NCBI GenBank assembly: GCA_035540955.1 | Contig: DATLFP010000038.1 | Span: 1-39,762 of the forward strand | Source: DATLFP01 sp035540955 | GTDB taxonomy: Bacteria; Actinomycetota; Acidimicrobiia; Acidimicrobiales; CADCSY01 | Length of the DNA: 39,762 bases | Reading direction: 5' to 3' | Shown: positions 15,022-23,594 of the stretch, in pieces | Layout: every line of letters begins with the position of its first letter | How positions within the stretch are numbered: position 1 is the stretch's first letter | Program-made: the position numbers and the translations under genes | Notes under the pieces: generated by a model | What the model saw: the letters and a program-made list of their open reading frames with translations, nothing else | Told to the model about the DNA's origin: nothing | Database searches by the model: none

Positions 15022-16080
15022 ATGGCCCCCTCATCCGGGATGGATCGTGAGAAGGCGCTCGACATGGCGCTGAGCCAGGTCAGGAAGAGCCACGGCGAGG
15101 GCTCGATCATGAAGATGGGCGACAAGACGACGATGCAGGTCGAGACCGTCCCCACCGGCGCCCTCGCCCTCGACCTCGCCCTCGGCGTCGGCGGCCTGCC
15201 GCGGGGCCGGGTCGTGGAGATCTTCGGCCCGGAGTCCTCGGGCAAGTCCACCCTCGCCATGCACGTGGTGGCCGAGGCCCAGCGCAACGGCGGCATCTGC
15301 GCCTACATCGACGCCGAGCACGCCATGGACCCCGTCTACGCCAAGGCCATCGGGGTCGACATCGACGAGCTGCTCATCTCCCAGCCCGACACCGGTGAGC
15401 AGGCGCTCGAGATCGCCGACACCCTCATCCGCTCCGGTGCCCTCGACGTCGTGGTGATCGACTCGGTGGCGGCCCTCACCCCGCGGGCGGAGATCGAGGG
15501 CGAGATGGGCGACAGCCACGTCGGCCTGCAGGCTCGGCTGATGTCCCAGGCCCTGCGCAAGCTCACCGCCAACCTCAACAAGTCCAAGACGATCTGCATC
15601 TTCATCAACCAGCTGCGCGAGAAGATCGGTGTGATGTTCGGTTCCCCGGAGACGACGCCGGGCGGGCGGGCGCTGAAGTTCTACTCCTCGGTCCGGCTCG
15701 ACATCCGCCGCATCGAAGCGATCAAGGACGGCGTCGAGGTCGTGGGCAACCGCACGCGGGTGAAGGTCGTCAAGAACAAGGTCGCGTCCCCCTTCAAGCA
15801 GGCGGAGTTCGACATCATGTACGGCAAGGGCGTGAGCCGCGAGGGCTCGATCATCGACATCGGGGTCGAGCTGGGGATCGTGAACAAGTCGGGTGCTTGG
15901 TACACCTACGAGGGCGAGCAGCTCGGCCAGGGCAAGGAGAACGCCAAGACGTTCCTCATCGAGACGCCCGAGCTGGCCATGGAGATCGACGAGAAGATCC
16001 GGGCGCAGGTCGGCCTCGGCAAGGACGCGCCGGCCGATCTCATGACCGAGGACGACGACGAGCCCATCACCATCGACTGA
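15022..16080 (+). CDS. recA: Recombinase RecA
   Basis: This is a 352-residue RecA. It has Walker A GPESSGKST (residues 69-77), the catalytic EHAMDP segment, Walker B VVVIDSVAAL, loop L1 EGEMGDSHVG, the QLREKIGVMFGSPETTPGG region and an acidic C-terminal tail. It drives homologous strand exchange and triggers LexA self-cleavage. ATG 15022 with AGGAG 5 nt upstream is chosen; the frame extends upstream into the leader but lacks family similarity there. No intein is present and no recX follows; spoVS is next. Expression should be SOS-controlled through the box at 14885-14898. Confidence 0.98.
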   Translation: MAPSSGMDREKALDMALSQVRKSHGEGSIMKMGDKTTMQVETVPTGALALDLALGVGGLPRGRVVEIFGPESSGKSTLAMHVVAEAQRNGGICAYIDAEHAMDPVYAKAIGVDIDELLISQPDTGEQALEIADTLIRSGALDVVVIDSVAALTPRAEIEGEMGDSHVGLQARLMSQALRKLTANLNKSKTICIFINQLREKIGVMFGSPETTPGGRALKFYSSVRLDIRRIEAIKDGVEVVGNRTRVKVVKNKVASPFKQAEFDIMYGKGVSREGSIIDIGVELGIVNKSGAWYTYEGEQLGQGKENAKTFLIETPELAMEIDEKIRAQVGLGKDAPADLMTEDDDEPITID

Positions 16081-16101
16081 CACGTCGATGCGGGGAGCGA
16101 G

Positions 16102-16130
16102 CCCGCGACCGCGCTCGGCGCGGTCGCGGG
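16102..16130 (+). terminator. Perfect 13-bp hairpin after recA
   Basis: CCCGCGACCGCGC, loop TCG, then GCGCGGTCGCGGG form a perfect 13-bp stem 22 nt after the recA stop. There is no U-tract, but such stems terminate or protect transcripts in GC-rich actinobacteria. Confidence 0.7.
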
Positions 16131-16202
16131 TGACGCGACTCGGAGAAATCGGACAGCGATCGACGTAGGACTCGCCCGGTCCGGCGTCGAACACAGCGTC
16201 TG

Positions 16203-16592
16203 GTGAGCACCACTCCGTCGCCCAGCTCGCCGGTCGAGGTCCTCAAGGTCTCGAGCCGGTCGAACCCCAACGCCGTCGCCGGCGCCATGGCGGGCGTCAT
16301 CCGCCAGGCCGGCACCGTCGAGGTCCAGATCGTGGGGGCGGGCGCCCTCAACCAGGCGATCAAGGCCCTGGCCATCGCCCGGGGCTACGTGGAGGAGGCG
16401 GGCATCGACCTCGTGTGCGTGCCCACCTTCGCCGACATCGAGATCGACGGTGAGCGCCGGACCGCCATCCGCCTGCACATCGACGACCGCCAGCACCGCC
16501 TCCCCGATCCCGAGCTGCTGGCGTCGGTGCCGATCGTGCTCGAGGGCCACTCCGAGTTCCAGCCCGACGGCGAGCTCGCCCCCCGCCGCTAG
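16203..16592 (+). CDS. spoVS: Stage V sporulation protein S-like (SpoVS)
   Basis: This 129-residue protein has a clear SpoVS core at about residues 11-98 with VEVLKVSSRSNPNAVAGAMA, GAGALNQAIKALAIARG and an IDGERRTAI strand. SpoVS is a small Alba-like-fold protein, possibly nucleic-acid binding, needed for spore coat and septation in Bacillus and also found in many non-spore-formers. This copy has a C-terminal extension of roughly 30 residues beyond the usual length of about 86. The GTG start at 16203 is within the recA-miaB interval, the same position as in Firmicutes, where spoVS lies between recA and miaB. Its role here is unknown. Confidence 0.88.
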   Translation: MSTTPSPSSPVEVLKVSSRSNPNAVAGAMAGVIRQAGTVEVQIVGAGALNQAIKALAIARGYVEEAGIDLVCVPTFADIEIDGERRTAIRLHIDDRQHRLPDPELLASVPIVLEGHSEFQPDGELAPRR

Positions 16593-16611
16593 CGGCGGCC
16601 GCGCCAGGTCG

Positions 16612-16617
16612 TAGCCT
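16612..16617 (+). promoter_or_regulatory. -10 element of miaB
   Basis: TAGCCT lies 9 nt before ATG 16627, suggesting a leaderless transcript separate from spoVS. Confidence 0.5.
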
Positions 16618-16626
16618 GGTCCTCCT

Positions 16627-17994
16627 ATGTCCCGGTACCTGGTGCGCACGTTCGGGTGCCAGATGAACGAGCACGACTCCGAGCGCATCGCCGGGCTGCT
16701 CGAGGCCGACGGCATGCGTGCGGCGACCGACCTGGCCGATGCCGACGTGGTCGTGCTCAACACGTGCTGCATCCGGGAGAACGCCGACAACCGCCTCTAC
16801 GGGACCCTCGGCCACCTCAAGACGCTGAAGGCGGCCAACCCCGACCTGCGGATCCTCGTCGGCGGCTGCCTGGCCCAGAAGGACCGGGGCACGATCCAGG
16901 AGCGGGCGCCGCATGTCGATGTGGTCTTCGGCACCCACAACGTGGGCCGGGCCGTCGAGCTGCTGCACGAGGCCGAGCGCCGGGGCCCGCTCACCGAGAT
17001 CCTCGAGGAGAGCGACGCCTTCCCCTCGGCGCTGCCGGTGCGCCGCGAGGTCGACTGGGCGGCGTGGGTGACGATCCAGATCGGCTGTGACAACTCGTGC
17101 GCGTTCTGCATCGTCCCGTCGGTCCGGGGCCGAGAGATCAGCCGCCCGCCCGAGGACATCGTGGCCGAGGTCGAGGGGCTCGCCGCCGACGGGGTGATCG
17201 AGATCACGCTCCTCGGCCAGAACGTGAACTCCTACGGGCGCGACCTCACCAAGCGCCGCCCCCTGTTCGCCGCGCTGCTCGAGGAGGTCGGCGCCGTCGA
17301 GGGCATCCGCCGCGTCCGCTACACGAGCCCCCACCCGAAGGACCTGCGCCCCGACACCGTCGCCGCCATGGCCGCCACGCCGGCGGTGTGTGAGCACCTC
17401 CACCTTCCCCTGCAGTCGGGCAGCGACCGGGTGCTGGCCGCCATGCACCGGGGCTACACCGCCGAGCGCTACCTCCAGAAGCTGGCGGCCGCCCGCGCCG
17501 CGGTCGACGACCTGGCGGTCACGACCGACATCATCGTGGGCTTCCCCGGCGAGACCGACGACGACTTCGCCCGCACCCTCGAGGTGGCGGCCGCCGCCGA
17601 GTACGACAGCGCCTACACCTTCCTCTTCAGCCCTCGGCCGGGCACCGAGGCCGCAGGCATGACCGATCGCTTCGTCCCCGCCGAGGTGGCGGCCGAGCGC
17701 TTCGAGCGCCTGCGGGTGGTGGTCGAGCGCAGCGCCCTGGCGCGGCACGAGGCCCGGGTGGGGCGGGTCGAGGAGGTCGTGGTCGAGGGTCCCAGCCGCA
17801 AGGACGCGGCGATGACGACCGGCCGGACCCGCCAGAACAAGCTCGTGCACTTCGCCGCCGCGACCCCGCTGCGGGCGGGCACGGTCGCCGAGGTCCGGAT
17901 CACGGCCGCGGCACCGCACCACCTGCGGGGCGACCTGGTGGCGGTGACGGCGGCGCCCACGCATCGCACCCGCATCCCGGTGTCCGTGGGTTGA
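16627..17994 (+). CDS. miaB: tRNA-2-methylthio-N6-dimethylallyladenosine synthase MiaB
   Basis: This 455-residue radical-SAM enzyme adds the methylthio group to i6A37 of tRNAs. The N-terminal cluster cysteines are C11, C47 and C81 (FGCQMNEHDSE, LNTCCIRE, GGCLAQ). The radical-SAM CxxxCxxC is C154/C158/C161 (GCDNSCAFCIVPSVRG). A C-terminal TRAM domain binds tRNA. The next gene, miaA, supplies its substrate nucleoside and overlaps it by 4 nt, so the two enzymes of the pathway are co-translated. Confidence 0.97.
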   Translation: MSRYLVRTFGCQMNEHDSERIAGLLEADGMRAATDLADADVVVLNTCCIRENADNRLYGTLGHLKTLKAANPDLRILVGGCLAQKDRGTIQERAPHVDVVFGTHNVGRAVELLHEAERRGPLTEILEESDAFPSALPVRREVDWAAWVTIQIGCDNSCAFCIVPSVRGREISRPPEDIVAEVEGLAADGVIEITLLGQNVNSYGRDLTKRRPLFAALLEEVGAVEGIRRVRYTSPHPKDLRPDTVAAMAATPAVCEHLHLPLQSGSDRVLAAMHRGYTAERYLQKLAAARAAVDDLAVTTDIIVGFPGETDDDFARTLEVAAAAEYDSAYTFLFSPRPGTEAAGMTDRFVPAEVAAERFERLRVVVERSALARHEARVGRVEEVVVEGPSRKDAAMTTGRTRQNKLVHFAAATPLRAGTVAEVRITAAAPHHLRGDLVAVTAAPTHRTRIPVSVG

Positions 17995-18899
17995 CCGTCG
18001 CCGTCGTCGGCGCCACGGCTTCGGGCAAGTCCGCCGTCGCGCTGGCGGTGGCGCGGGCGCTCGGTGACGTCGAGATCGTCTCGGTCGACTCGATGCAGGT
18101 GTACCGGGGTCTCGACATCGGCACCGCCAAGCCGAGCGCCGCCGAGCGGGCCGAGGTCCCGCACCACCTGCTCGACCTCGTCGACCCCGAGGAGGAGTTC
18201 TCCGTCGCCGAGTTCCAGCACGCGGCCCGCGCCGCCCTCGCCGACATCCGCGCCCGCCGCCGGCGGCCCCTGCTCGTGGGCGGGACCGGCCTCTACCTGC
18301 GGGCCGTCATCGACGACCTCGACCTGCCCGGTCAGTACCCGGCGGTGCGGGCCGACCTGGCGGCCGAGGCGGACACCACCGCCCTCCTGGCCCGGCTCGG
18401 CGCCCTCGACCCGGTGGCCGCCTCCCGCATCCCGCCCGGCAACCGGCGCCGGGTCGTGCGGGCGCTCGAGGTCACCCTCGGCAGCGGGCGGCCGTTCTCG
18501 TCGTACGGACCGGGGCTGGCCGTCTACCGGCCGGGCCCGGTGCCCGTCGGGCTCGACGTCCCCCTCGAGGAGCTCGACCGGCGCATCGAGGCCCGGGTGG
18601 CGACGATGCTCGACGCCGGGCTGCTCGCCGAGGCCGCCGCCCTCCGGGGCCGGCCGCTGTCGCGCACGGCCGCCCGGGCCCTCGGCTACGAGGAGCTCCT
18701 CGGCCACCTGGCGGGGGCGTGCTCCCTCGACGATGCGACCACCCGCATCGTGCGCCGGACCCGGCAGCTGGCCCGTCGCCAGCTGCGGTGGTTCCGGCGG
18801 GATCCCCGGACCGTCTGGTGTTCGCCGGACGACGCCGTGCGCGTAGTCACCGACCTCCTCCTCGACAGCGAGCAGCGTCACCCCGACCACGAGAGGTGA
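17991..18899 (+). CDS. miaA: tRNA dimethylallyltransferase MiaA
   Basis: This 302-residue enzyme transfers a dimethylallyl group to A37 of tRNA, making the i6A used by MiaB. It has P-loop GATASGKS (residues 7-14), the substrate motif VDSMQVYRGLDIGTAKP, HHLLDLVDP and VGGTGLYLRA. The TTG start overlaps the miaB stop (TTGA) and gives the family's usual N-terminus. The length is normal. A hairpin just after the stop (18905-18932) could end the operon. Confidence 0.96.
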   Translation: MTVAVVGATASGKSAVALAVARALGDVEIVSVDSMQVYRGLDIGTAKPSAAERAEVPHHLLDLVDPEEEFSVAEFQHAARAALADIRARRRRPLLVGGTGLYLRAVIDDLDLPGQYPAVRADLAAEADTTALLARLGALDPVAASRIPPGNRRRVVRALEVTLGSGRPFSSYGPGLAVYRPGPVPVGLDVPLEELDRRIEARVATMLDAGLLAEAAALRGRPLSRTAARALGYEELLGHLAGACSLDDATTRIVRRTRQLARRQLRWFRRDPRTVWCSPDDAVRVVTDLLLDSEQRHPDHER

Positions 18900-18904
18900 G
18901 ATTC

Positions 18905-18932
18905 GGTGGTCGGCAAACCGGTCGCAACCACC
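18905..18932 (+). terminator. Hairpin after miaA
   Basis: GGTGGT (18905-18910) pairs with ACCACC (18927-18932), with an inner CGG/CCG pair around CAAA, starting 6 nt after the miaA stop. There is no T-tract. The rest of the 18900-19076 gap must hold the promoter of the protease gene; I see no convincing -35/-10 pair. Confidence 0.5.
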
Positions 18933-19076
18933 ACATCAGGGCGGTGACTAGCCCGCTGTCATGGTCTGGAAATGGCCACTTCGGAGGATTGTTCCGGAGC
19001 GGGGGTTCCGTCACGGTGAACACACAGCGTGCTCCAGCGGGCACGCAAGGGGATTCGACGGAGTAGGGGCGACATC

Positions 19077-20879
19077 ATGCAGCGAACGGACGCAGCGGTC
19101 GTGCCGGGGGACAACCCCTCGGGCACCAGCTGGAGCTTCGGAACCTCCTGGAGCTTTGGGACGTCGTGGTCGATCACCGGGGTGACCGGTCGGATCTTCG
19201 CCCTTGTTGCCGCGGTGGTGGTCGCCGCGGCCATGGCCGCGCCCCCGCAGCAGCAGCAGGCGGCCGCCGCCGTGGCCGACCGCATGGTCGCCAACGCGCA
19301 AGAGGTCGTCGAGGTCATCGTGCGCACCGTCACCGGGAGCACCGAGGCCGAGGCGTCGGTCGAGCGCCTGGGCGGCACCGTCGTGCAGAAGCTCGGGATC
19401 ATCGACGGCTACGTCGTGCGCATCGAGGCCGGCAAGGTCGACGCCCTGACCCGGGCTCCCGGCATCCTCTCGGTCACCGCCGACAGCCCGATCCGGCTGA
19501 TGGCCAAGCCGTCGGTCGGCGACGCCAGCCCCGGCGCCGCCACCACGCTGCACATCCGCACGGTCGTCGGCGCCACCAACCCCGAGCGCAAGGGCAACGA
19601 CGGCACCGGCGTGGGCGTGGCCCTCCTCGACACCGGCGTCGCCACCGTGGCCGGCCTGGAGACCGTGAAGGTCGGCCCGAACGTCGGCTCCGGCAGCGCC
19701 GGCGACGGCTTCGGCCACGGCACCCACCTCGCCGGCATCATCGGCGGCCGGGGCGCCAACAACAACGACTTCTGGGGCGTCGCCGGCGACTCGACGCTCG
19801 TCAGCGTGAAGGCTGCGACCGACGACGGCTCGACCAACCTGGTGTCGGTCCTCGCCGGCCTCGACTGGGTCGTGCAGCACAGGGCGAGCCACAACATCCG
19901 GGTGCTGAACCTCTCCCTGGGTGTGCCCGCCACCTCGCACTACACGAAGGACATCCTGGCGGCGGCCGTCGAGGCCGTGTGGGACGCCGGCATCGTCGTG
20001 GTCGTGGCGGCCGGCAACGACGGCGACCAGCCGGGTTCGCCCCTCACCAGCCCGGCGACCGACCCCTACGTGATCGCGGTCGGCGCGGCAGCCACGAACG
20101 AGACCGACTCCGTGGCCGACGACACCGTCCCGGCGTTCTCGCCGCGGGGAACGCCCGAGCGCCGGGTCGACCTGGTGGCGCCGGGCAAGTCGGTCGTCAG
20201 CCTGAAGGCCCCCGGCTCGCTCGCCGACGTCGAGCACCCCCAGGCGCACGTCGGGACCCGGTTCATCAAGGGCACCGGCACCTCGCAGGCGGCGGCTGTG
20301 GTGGCCGGCGTGGTCGTGAGCGTGCTCGAGGGCCGGCCGTCGCTGACCCCGGACCAGGTGAAGGCGGTCCTCAAGGCCAGCGCCACGCCGCTGCCGGCGG
20401 CCGACGCCGCCGGCCAGGGCGCCGGCATGGTCAACCTCGGCCGAGCGCTGCAGACGGCGGTGCCGGCCAACGCGACACAGACCCATCCCAAGGCCGATCT
20501 GACGCCGACCGAGGCGCCGGAGCCGGCGGTCGCCCCCATGCCCCCGATGCCGGAGGGCGAGTACTGCGAGTACGACATCACCCTCGGGCCGCCGGCGCCG
20601 CCCGCCGAGGACGGCTCGGGCAGCTGCGGCTGGACCGGCGGCACGTGGTCCGGCGGCACCTGGTCCGGTGGGACCTGGAGCGGCGGCACGTGGTCCGGCG
20701 GGACCTGGTCGGGCGGCACGTGGTCCGGCGGGACCTGGTCGGGCGGCACGTGGTCGGGTGGGACGTGGTCGGGTGGCACCTGGTCGGGTGGCACCTGGTC
20801 GGGCGGCACCTGGTCGGGTGGCACGTGGTCTGGCGCCAACTGGTCGGCGGCGGCGTGGACAGGGACCACCTGGTCGTAG
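19077..20879 (+). CDS. Secreted S8 subtilisin-like protease with Trp-rich repeats at both ends
   Basis: From ATG 19077 (AGGGG 7 nt upstream) the protein has 600 residues. The order is a short N-tail with three GTSWS repeats (residues 16-33), a hydrophobic segment at about residues 38-55 (signal anchor or signal peptide), an inhibitor I9-like propeptide, an S8 catalytic domain and a C-terminal tail of thirteen GGTWS units. The triad is D185 (LLDTGVA), H214 (GHGTHLAG) and S403 (GTGTSQAAA), with the oxyanion Asn in AAGND. The Ser motif GTSQAAA departs from the common GTSMAAP. It is probably exported, with a Trp/Gly-rich C-tail that may bind the wall or self-associate (inference). The downstream gene is a c-di-GMP enzyme. 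Confidence 0.9.
   Translation: MQRTDAAVVPGDNPSGTSWSFGTSWSFGTSWSITGVTGRIFALVAAVVVAAAMAAPPQQQQAAAAVADRMVANAQEVVEVIVRTVTGSTEAEASVERLGGTVVQKLGIIDGYVVRIEAGKVDALTRAPGILSVTADSPIRLMAKPSVGDASPGAATTLHIRTVVGATNPERKGNDGTGVGVALLDTGVATVAGLETVKVGPNVGSGSAGDGFGHGTHLAGIIGGRGANNNDFWGVAGDSTLVSVKAATDDGSTNLVSVLAGLDWVVQHRASHNIRVLNLSLGVPATSHYTKDILAAAVEAVWDAGIVVVVAAGNDGDQPGSPLTSPATDPYVIAVGAAATNETDSVADDTVPAFSPRGTPERRVDLVAPGKSVVSLKAPGSLADVEHPQAHVGTRFIKGTGTSQAAAVVAGVVVSVLEGRPSLTPDQVKAVLKASATPLPAADAAGQGAGMVNLGRALQTAVPANATQTHPKADLTPTEAPEPAVAPMPPMPEGEYCEYDITLGPPAPPAEDGSGSCGWTGGTWSGGTWSGGTWSGGTWSGGTWSGGTWSGGTWSGGTWSGGTWSGGTWSGGTWSGGTWSGGTWSGANWSAAAWTGTTWS
19122..19175 (+). repeat. Three GTSWS(F/I) repeats in the protease N-tail
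   Basis: Three 18-bp units encode GTSWSF, GTSWSF and GTSWSI. The codons differ between copies while the residues are kept, so the peptide motif seems to be selected. It lies before the hydrophobic export segment. Confidence 0.85.
20637..20846 (+). repeat. Tandem 15-bp coding repeat: 13 GGTWS plus one GANWS
   Basis: Thirteen perfect GGTWS units run from 20637 to 20831 and end with GANWS (20832-20846). Units 4-5 (20682-20711) and 6-7 (20712-20741) are identical at the DNA level, a 30-bp tandem duplication. Copy number is likely to vary by slippage. Confidence 0.95.
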
Positions 20880-20951
20880 AACCCTGGAGGGAGCGAGGGG
20901 GACGAAGCCGCGAGCTCGACCCGCCCCGATGCGAGAGGCTCGCACCACACC

Positions 20952-23582
20952 ATGACCCAGCCAGCGAGAACGAGAGCGCTACCCCGACGGCTCCGCGATG
21001 CGGAGCCTCGGGCGCGTCATGCGCTGGTGTGGCTGCTCACCTTCACGATGGCCTTCGCCGGCCTGGGGATCGCCCAGCTGCGGTCGACGGCGTGGCTCGA
21101 GCAGGACCTGCCCGTCGAGATCGGGTGGTGGCTGCTGGCGGTGGGCTTCGCGGCGTCGGAGATCTTCGTCATCCACTACCAGTTCCGGCGCGAGCGCTAC
21201 ACGTTCAGCCTGATGGAGCTCCCCCTGGCGCTGGGGCTCTTCTTCGCCAGCTGGGGCGTCCTGCTCACGGCCCGCCTCGTCGGCGGCGGCCTGGCCCTGC
21301 TGCTCCATCGCCGCCAGTCGCCGATGAAGCTCGGCTTCAACCTCGCGTCGTTCGTGCTCGAGACGTCGGTGGTCGTCGTGATCTTCCGCGGCATCGCCGG
21401 TCATGCGCCCGGCGACAGCGCGCACGCGTTCGTGGCCGCCATGATCGCCGCGACCTCGGGGGTGGTGCTCGTCACCTCCACGATCGCCGTCGTCATCTCG
21501 ATCAACGAGGGTCCACCTGACCGCAAGACGCTGAAGCGGCTGTTCGCCGCCAACCTGATCGTGTCGGTCACCAACGTGAGCCTCGCGCTGGTCGCGGTGT
21601 CGGTCCTCTGGGTGAGCGAGCAGGCCGGCTGGCTGCTCCTCATCGTGGCCAGCATCCTGTTCGTCGGCTACCGGTCCTACGCGCGCCTGCAGCAGAAGCA
21701 CGACGACCTCGAGCTGCTCTACGACTTCACCCGCCGGACCGGCACCGCCCTCCAGGTCGACTCGGCGATGAAGGAGCTGCTCACCCAGGTTCGGGGCGTG
21801 CTTCGGGCCGGGGTCGCCGAGATCGTCATCCGCTCCTCCCGTCCCGGATCCGGCCTCGTCCGCACCGTGCTGTCCGGCGACGACGACATCGACGTCATGA
21901 CCGACGAGGAGGATGCGCTCTGGCAGCGGGTCGAGGCCGACGGCAAGCCGATCCTCGCAGCGCTGCCCATCCGGGACGACTCGCTGCGCGCGCAGCTGGC
22001 CGACCGGAACGTGACCGACGCGCTCGTCGCCCCGTTGCGGCGTGGCGACGGCGCCCTGATCGGTCTCATGCTCGCCGGCAACCGCCTGGGCGACAACCGG
22101 ACGTTCTCCGGGGAGGACCTCAAGCTGTTCGAGGCGCTCGCCAACCACGCGAGCGTGTCGCTCGAGAACCGCCACCTCATCGACCGGCTCCGGCTCGAGG
22201 CCGCCGACAAGGAGCACCAGTCGCTCCACGACGCGCTGACCGGCCTCCCCAACCGGATGCTCTTCCACCAGCGCGTCGAGCAGGCCCTCTCCCGCAGCGC
22301 CCGCGTCGCCCAGAAGGTCGGGGTCATGCTCCTCGACCTCGACCGGTTCAAGGAGGTGAACGACACCCTCGGCCACCACAACGGCGACCTCCTGCTCCAG
22401 GAGATCGGGGAACGGCTCCGGCGCACGATCCGGGCCGGCGACACCGTCGCCCGCCTCGGCGGCGACGAGTTCGCCGTCCTACTGCCCGAGCTGTCGGGCT
22501 CCGAGGCGGCGGTGGCGGCCGCCAACGGGATCCGCCACGCCCTCGAGCGACCGGTGTCGATCGGCGAGGTCACCCTCGACGTCGGCGCGTCGATCGGCAT
22601 CGCCGTGTGGCCCGACCACGGCGACGACGCCGCCACCCTCCTCCAGCGGGCCGACGTCGCCATGTACGCGGCGAAGGCGGCCCAGGACAGCGTCGACGTC
22701 TACGACCCGAACCGCGACACGTACTCCCTCGAGCGGCTGGCGCTCGTGGGCGAGCTCCGGCGCGCCATCGAGCAGGGCGAGCTCGCCGTGCACTACCAGC
22801 CCAAGGCCGACACCCGCACCGGCCGGGTCATCGGCATGGAGGCCCTGGTCCGGTGGTTCCACCCCCGGCGGGGCGCCGTCCCGCCCGAGGAGATCATCCG
22901 GGTCGCCGAGCAGACCGGGCTGATCCGGCCGCTCACGCTGTTCGTGCTCGCCCAGGCGCTCCGCCAGTGCCGCTCGTGGCGGCGAGCGGGCTTCGCCTAC
23001 GACATCGCGGTCAACCTCTCGCTGCGCAACATCCTCGACGTGGAGCTGCCGAACGACGTGCTCCGGCTGCTCGACGACGTCGGCCTGCCCAGCTCGGCGC
23101 TGACCTTCGAGATCACCGAGTCGTCGATCATGGCCGACCCGGTCCGCACCGAGGCGGTGGTGTCCCGCCTGCGCTCGATGGGCGTCGCCATGGCCATCGA
23201 CGACTTCGGCACCGGCTACTCGTCGTTCAGCCACCTCAAGCGGCTGCCGGTCGACGAGATCAAGATCGACCGGTCCTTCGTGCAGCACATGGCCACCGAC
23301 GCCAGCGACTTCACCATCGTGCGCACCATCGTCGACCTCGGCCGCAACCTCGGGATCCGGGTCGTCGCCGAGGGCGTCGAGGATCCCGAGACGTGGGAGC
23401 GGCTGGCGTCGGTGGGCTGCGACGTGATCCAGGGCTACGTGCTCACCCGGCCTCTGGGCGCCCTCGACCTCGACCAGTGGCTCGCCGACGGCGGCGCCGG
23501 CGTTCACGGCCCGGCCAAGGAGCAGGAGCGCTCCGCCGATGCCGAGGTGCTTCCGCTTCGCCCGCCCGCCAGCGGCCGGTAA
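20952..23582 (+). CDS. Membrane GAF-GGDEF-EAL c-di-GMP enzyme
   Basis: The protein has 876 residues. About seven N-terminal membrane helices (residues 20-245) and a short coiled segment are followed by a GAF-like domain (about 255-405), a GGDEF domain and an EAL domain. GGDEF is intact at 503-507 with an RAGD inhibitory site before it. EAL is at 630-632, and NLS, ITES, DDFGTGYSS, KIDRSFV and EGVED all match active phosphodiesterases. Both synthesis and breakdown of c-di-GMP are possible, switched by the sensor part. dapF begins 12 nt after its stop, with a -10-like TAACAC overlapping the stop codon. Confidence 0.95.
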   Translation: MTQPARTRALPRRLRDAEPRARHALVWLLTFTMAFAGLGIAQLRSTAWLEQDLPVEIGWWLLAVGFAASEIFVIHYQFRRERYTFSLMELPLALGLFFASWGVLLTARLVGGGLALLLHRRQSPMKLGFNLASFVLETSVVVVIFRGIAGHAPGDSAHAFVAAMIAATSGVVLVTSTIAVVISINEGPPDRKTLKRLFAANLIVSVTNVSLALVAVSVLWVSEQAGWLLLIVASILFVGYRSYARLQQKHDDLELLYDFTRRTGTALQVDSAMKELLTQVRGVLRAGVAEIVIRSSRPGSGLVRTVLSGDDDIDVMTDEEDALWQRVEADGKPILAALPIRDDSLRAQLADRNVTDALVAPLRRGDGALIGLMLAGNRLGDNRTFSGEDLKLFEALANHASVSLENRHLIDRLRLEAADKEHQSLHDALTGLPNRMLFHQRVEQALSRSARVAQKVGVMLLDLDRFKEVNDTLGHHNGDLLLQEIGERLRRTIRAGDTVARLGGDEFAVLLPELSGSEAAVAAANGIRHALERPVSIGEVTLDVGASIGIAVWPDHGDDAATLLQRADVAMYAAKAAQDSVDVYDPNRDTYSLERLALVGELRRAIEQGELAVHYQPKADTRTGRVIGMEALVRWFHPRRGAVPPEEIIRVAEQTGLIRPLTLFVLAQALRQCRSWRRAGFAYDIAVNLSLRNILDVELPNDVLRLLDDVGLPSSALTFEITESSIMADPVRTEAVVSRLRSMGVAMAIDDFGTGYSSFSHLKRLPVDEIKIDRSFVQHMATDASDFTIVRTIVDLGRNLGIRVVAEGVEDPETWERLASVGCDVIQGYVLTRPLGALDLDQWLADGGAGVHGPAKEQERSADAEVLPLRPPASGR

Positions 23583-23585
23583 CAC
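23580..23585 (+). promoter_or_regulatory. Possible -10 of dapF overlapping the previous stop codon
   Basis: TAACAC begins with the TAA stop of the GGDEF-EAL gene and lies 9 nt before the dapF ATG. The sixth base is not the preferred T; AACACT shifted by one is an alternative. Confidence 0.35.
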
Positions 23586-23594
23586 TGGCGGCGG

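Noticed and set aside
16188..16201. CGAACACAGCGTCT before spoVS as a LexA box
   Set aside because: Only the left half-site GAAC is kept; the right half lacks GTTC.
18900..18960. GGCAAACC in the protease leader, reminiscent of the c-di-GMP-I riboswitch core, near c-di-GMP genes
   Set aside because: The GGCAAACC is explained by a local hairpin (GGTGGT/ACCACC with CGG/CCG), and no GNRA-closed P1b or GACGCAAAGCC partner follows. It fits a miaA terminator better.
20637..20846. Regular short repeats that could suggest a CRISPR-like array
   Set aside because: The 15-bp units are contiguous, in frame and encode GGTWS; there are no spacers or cas genes.
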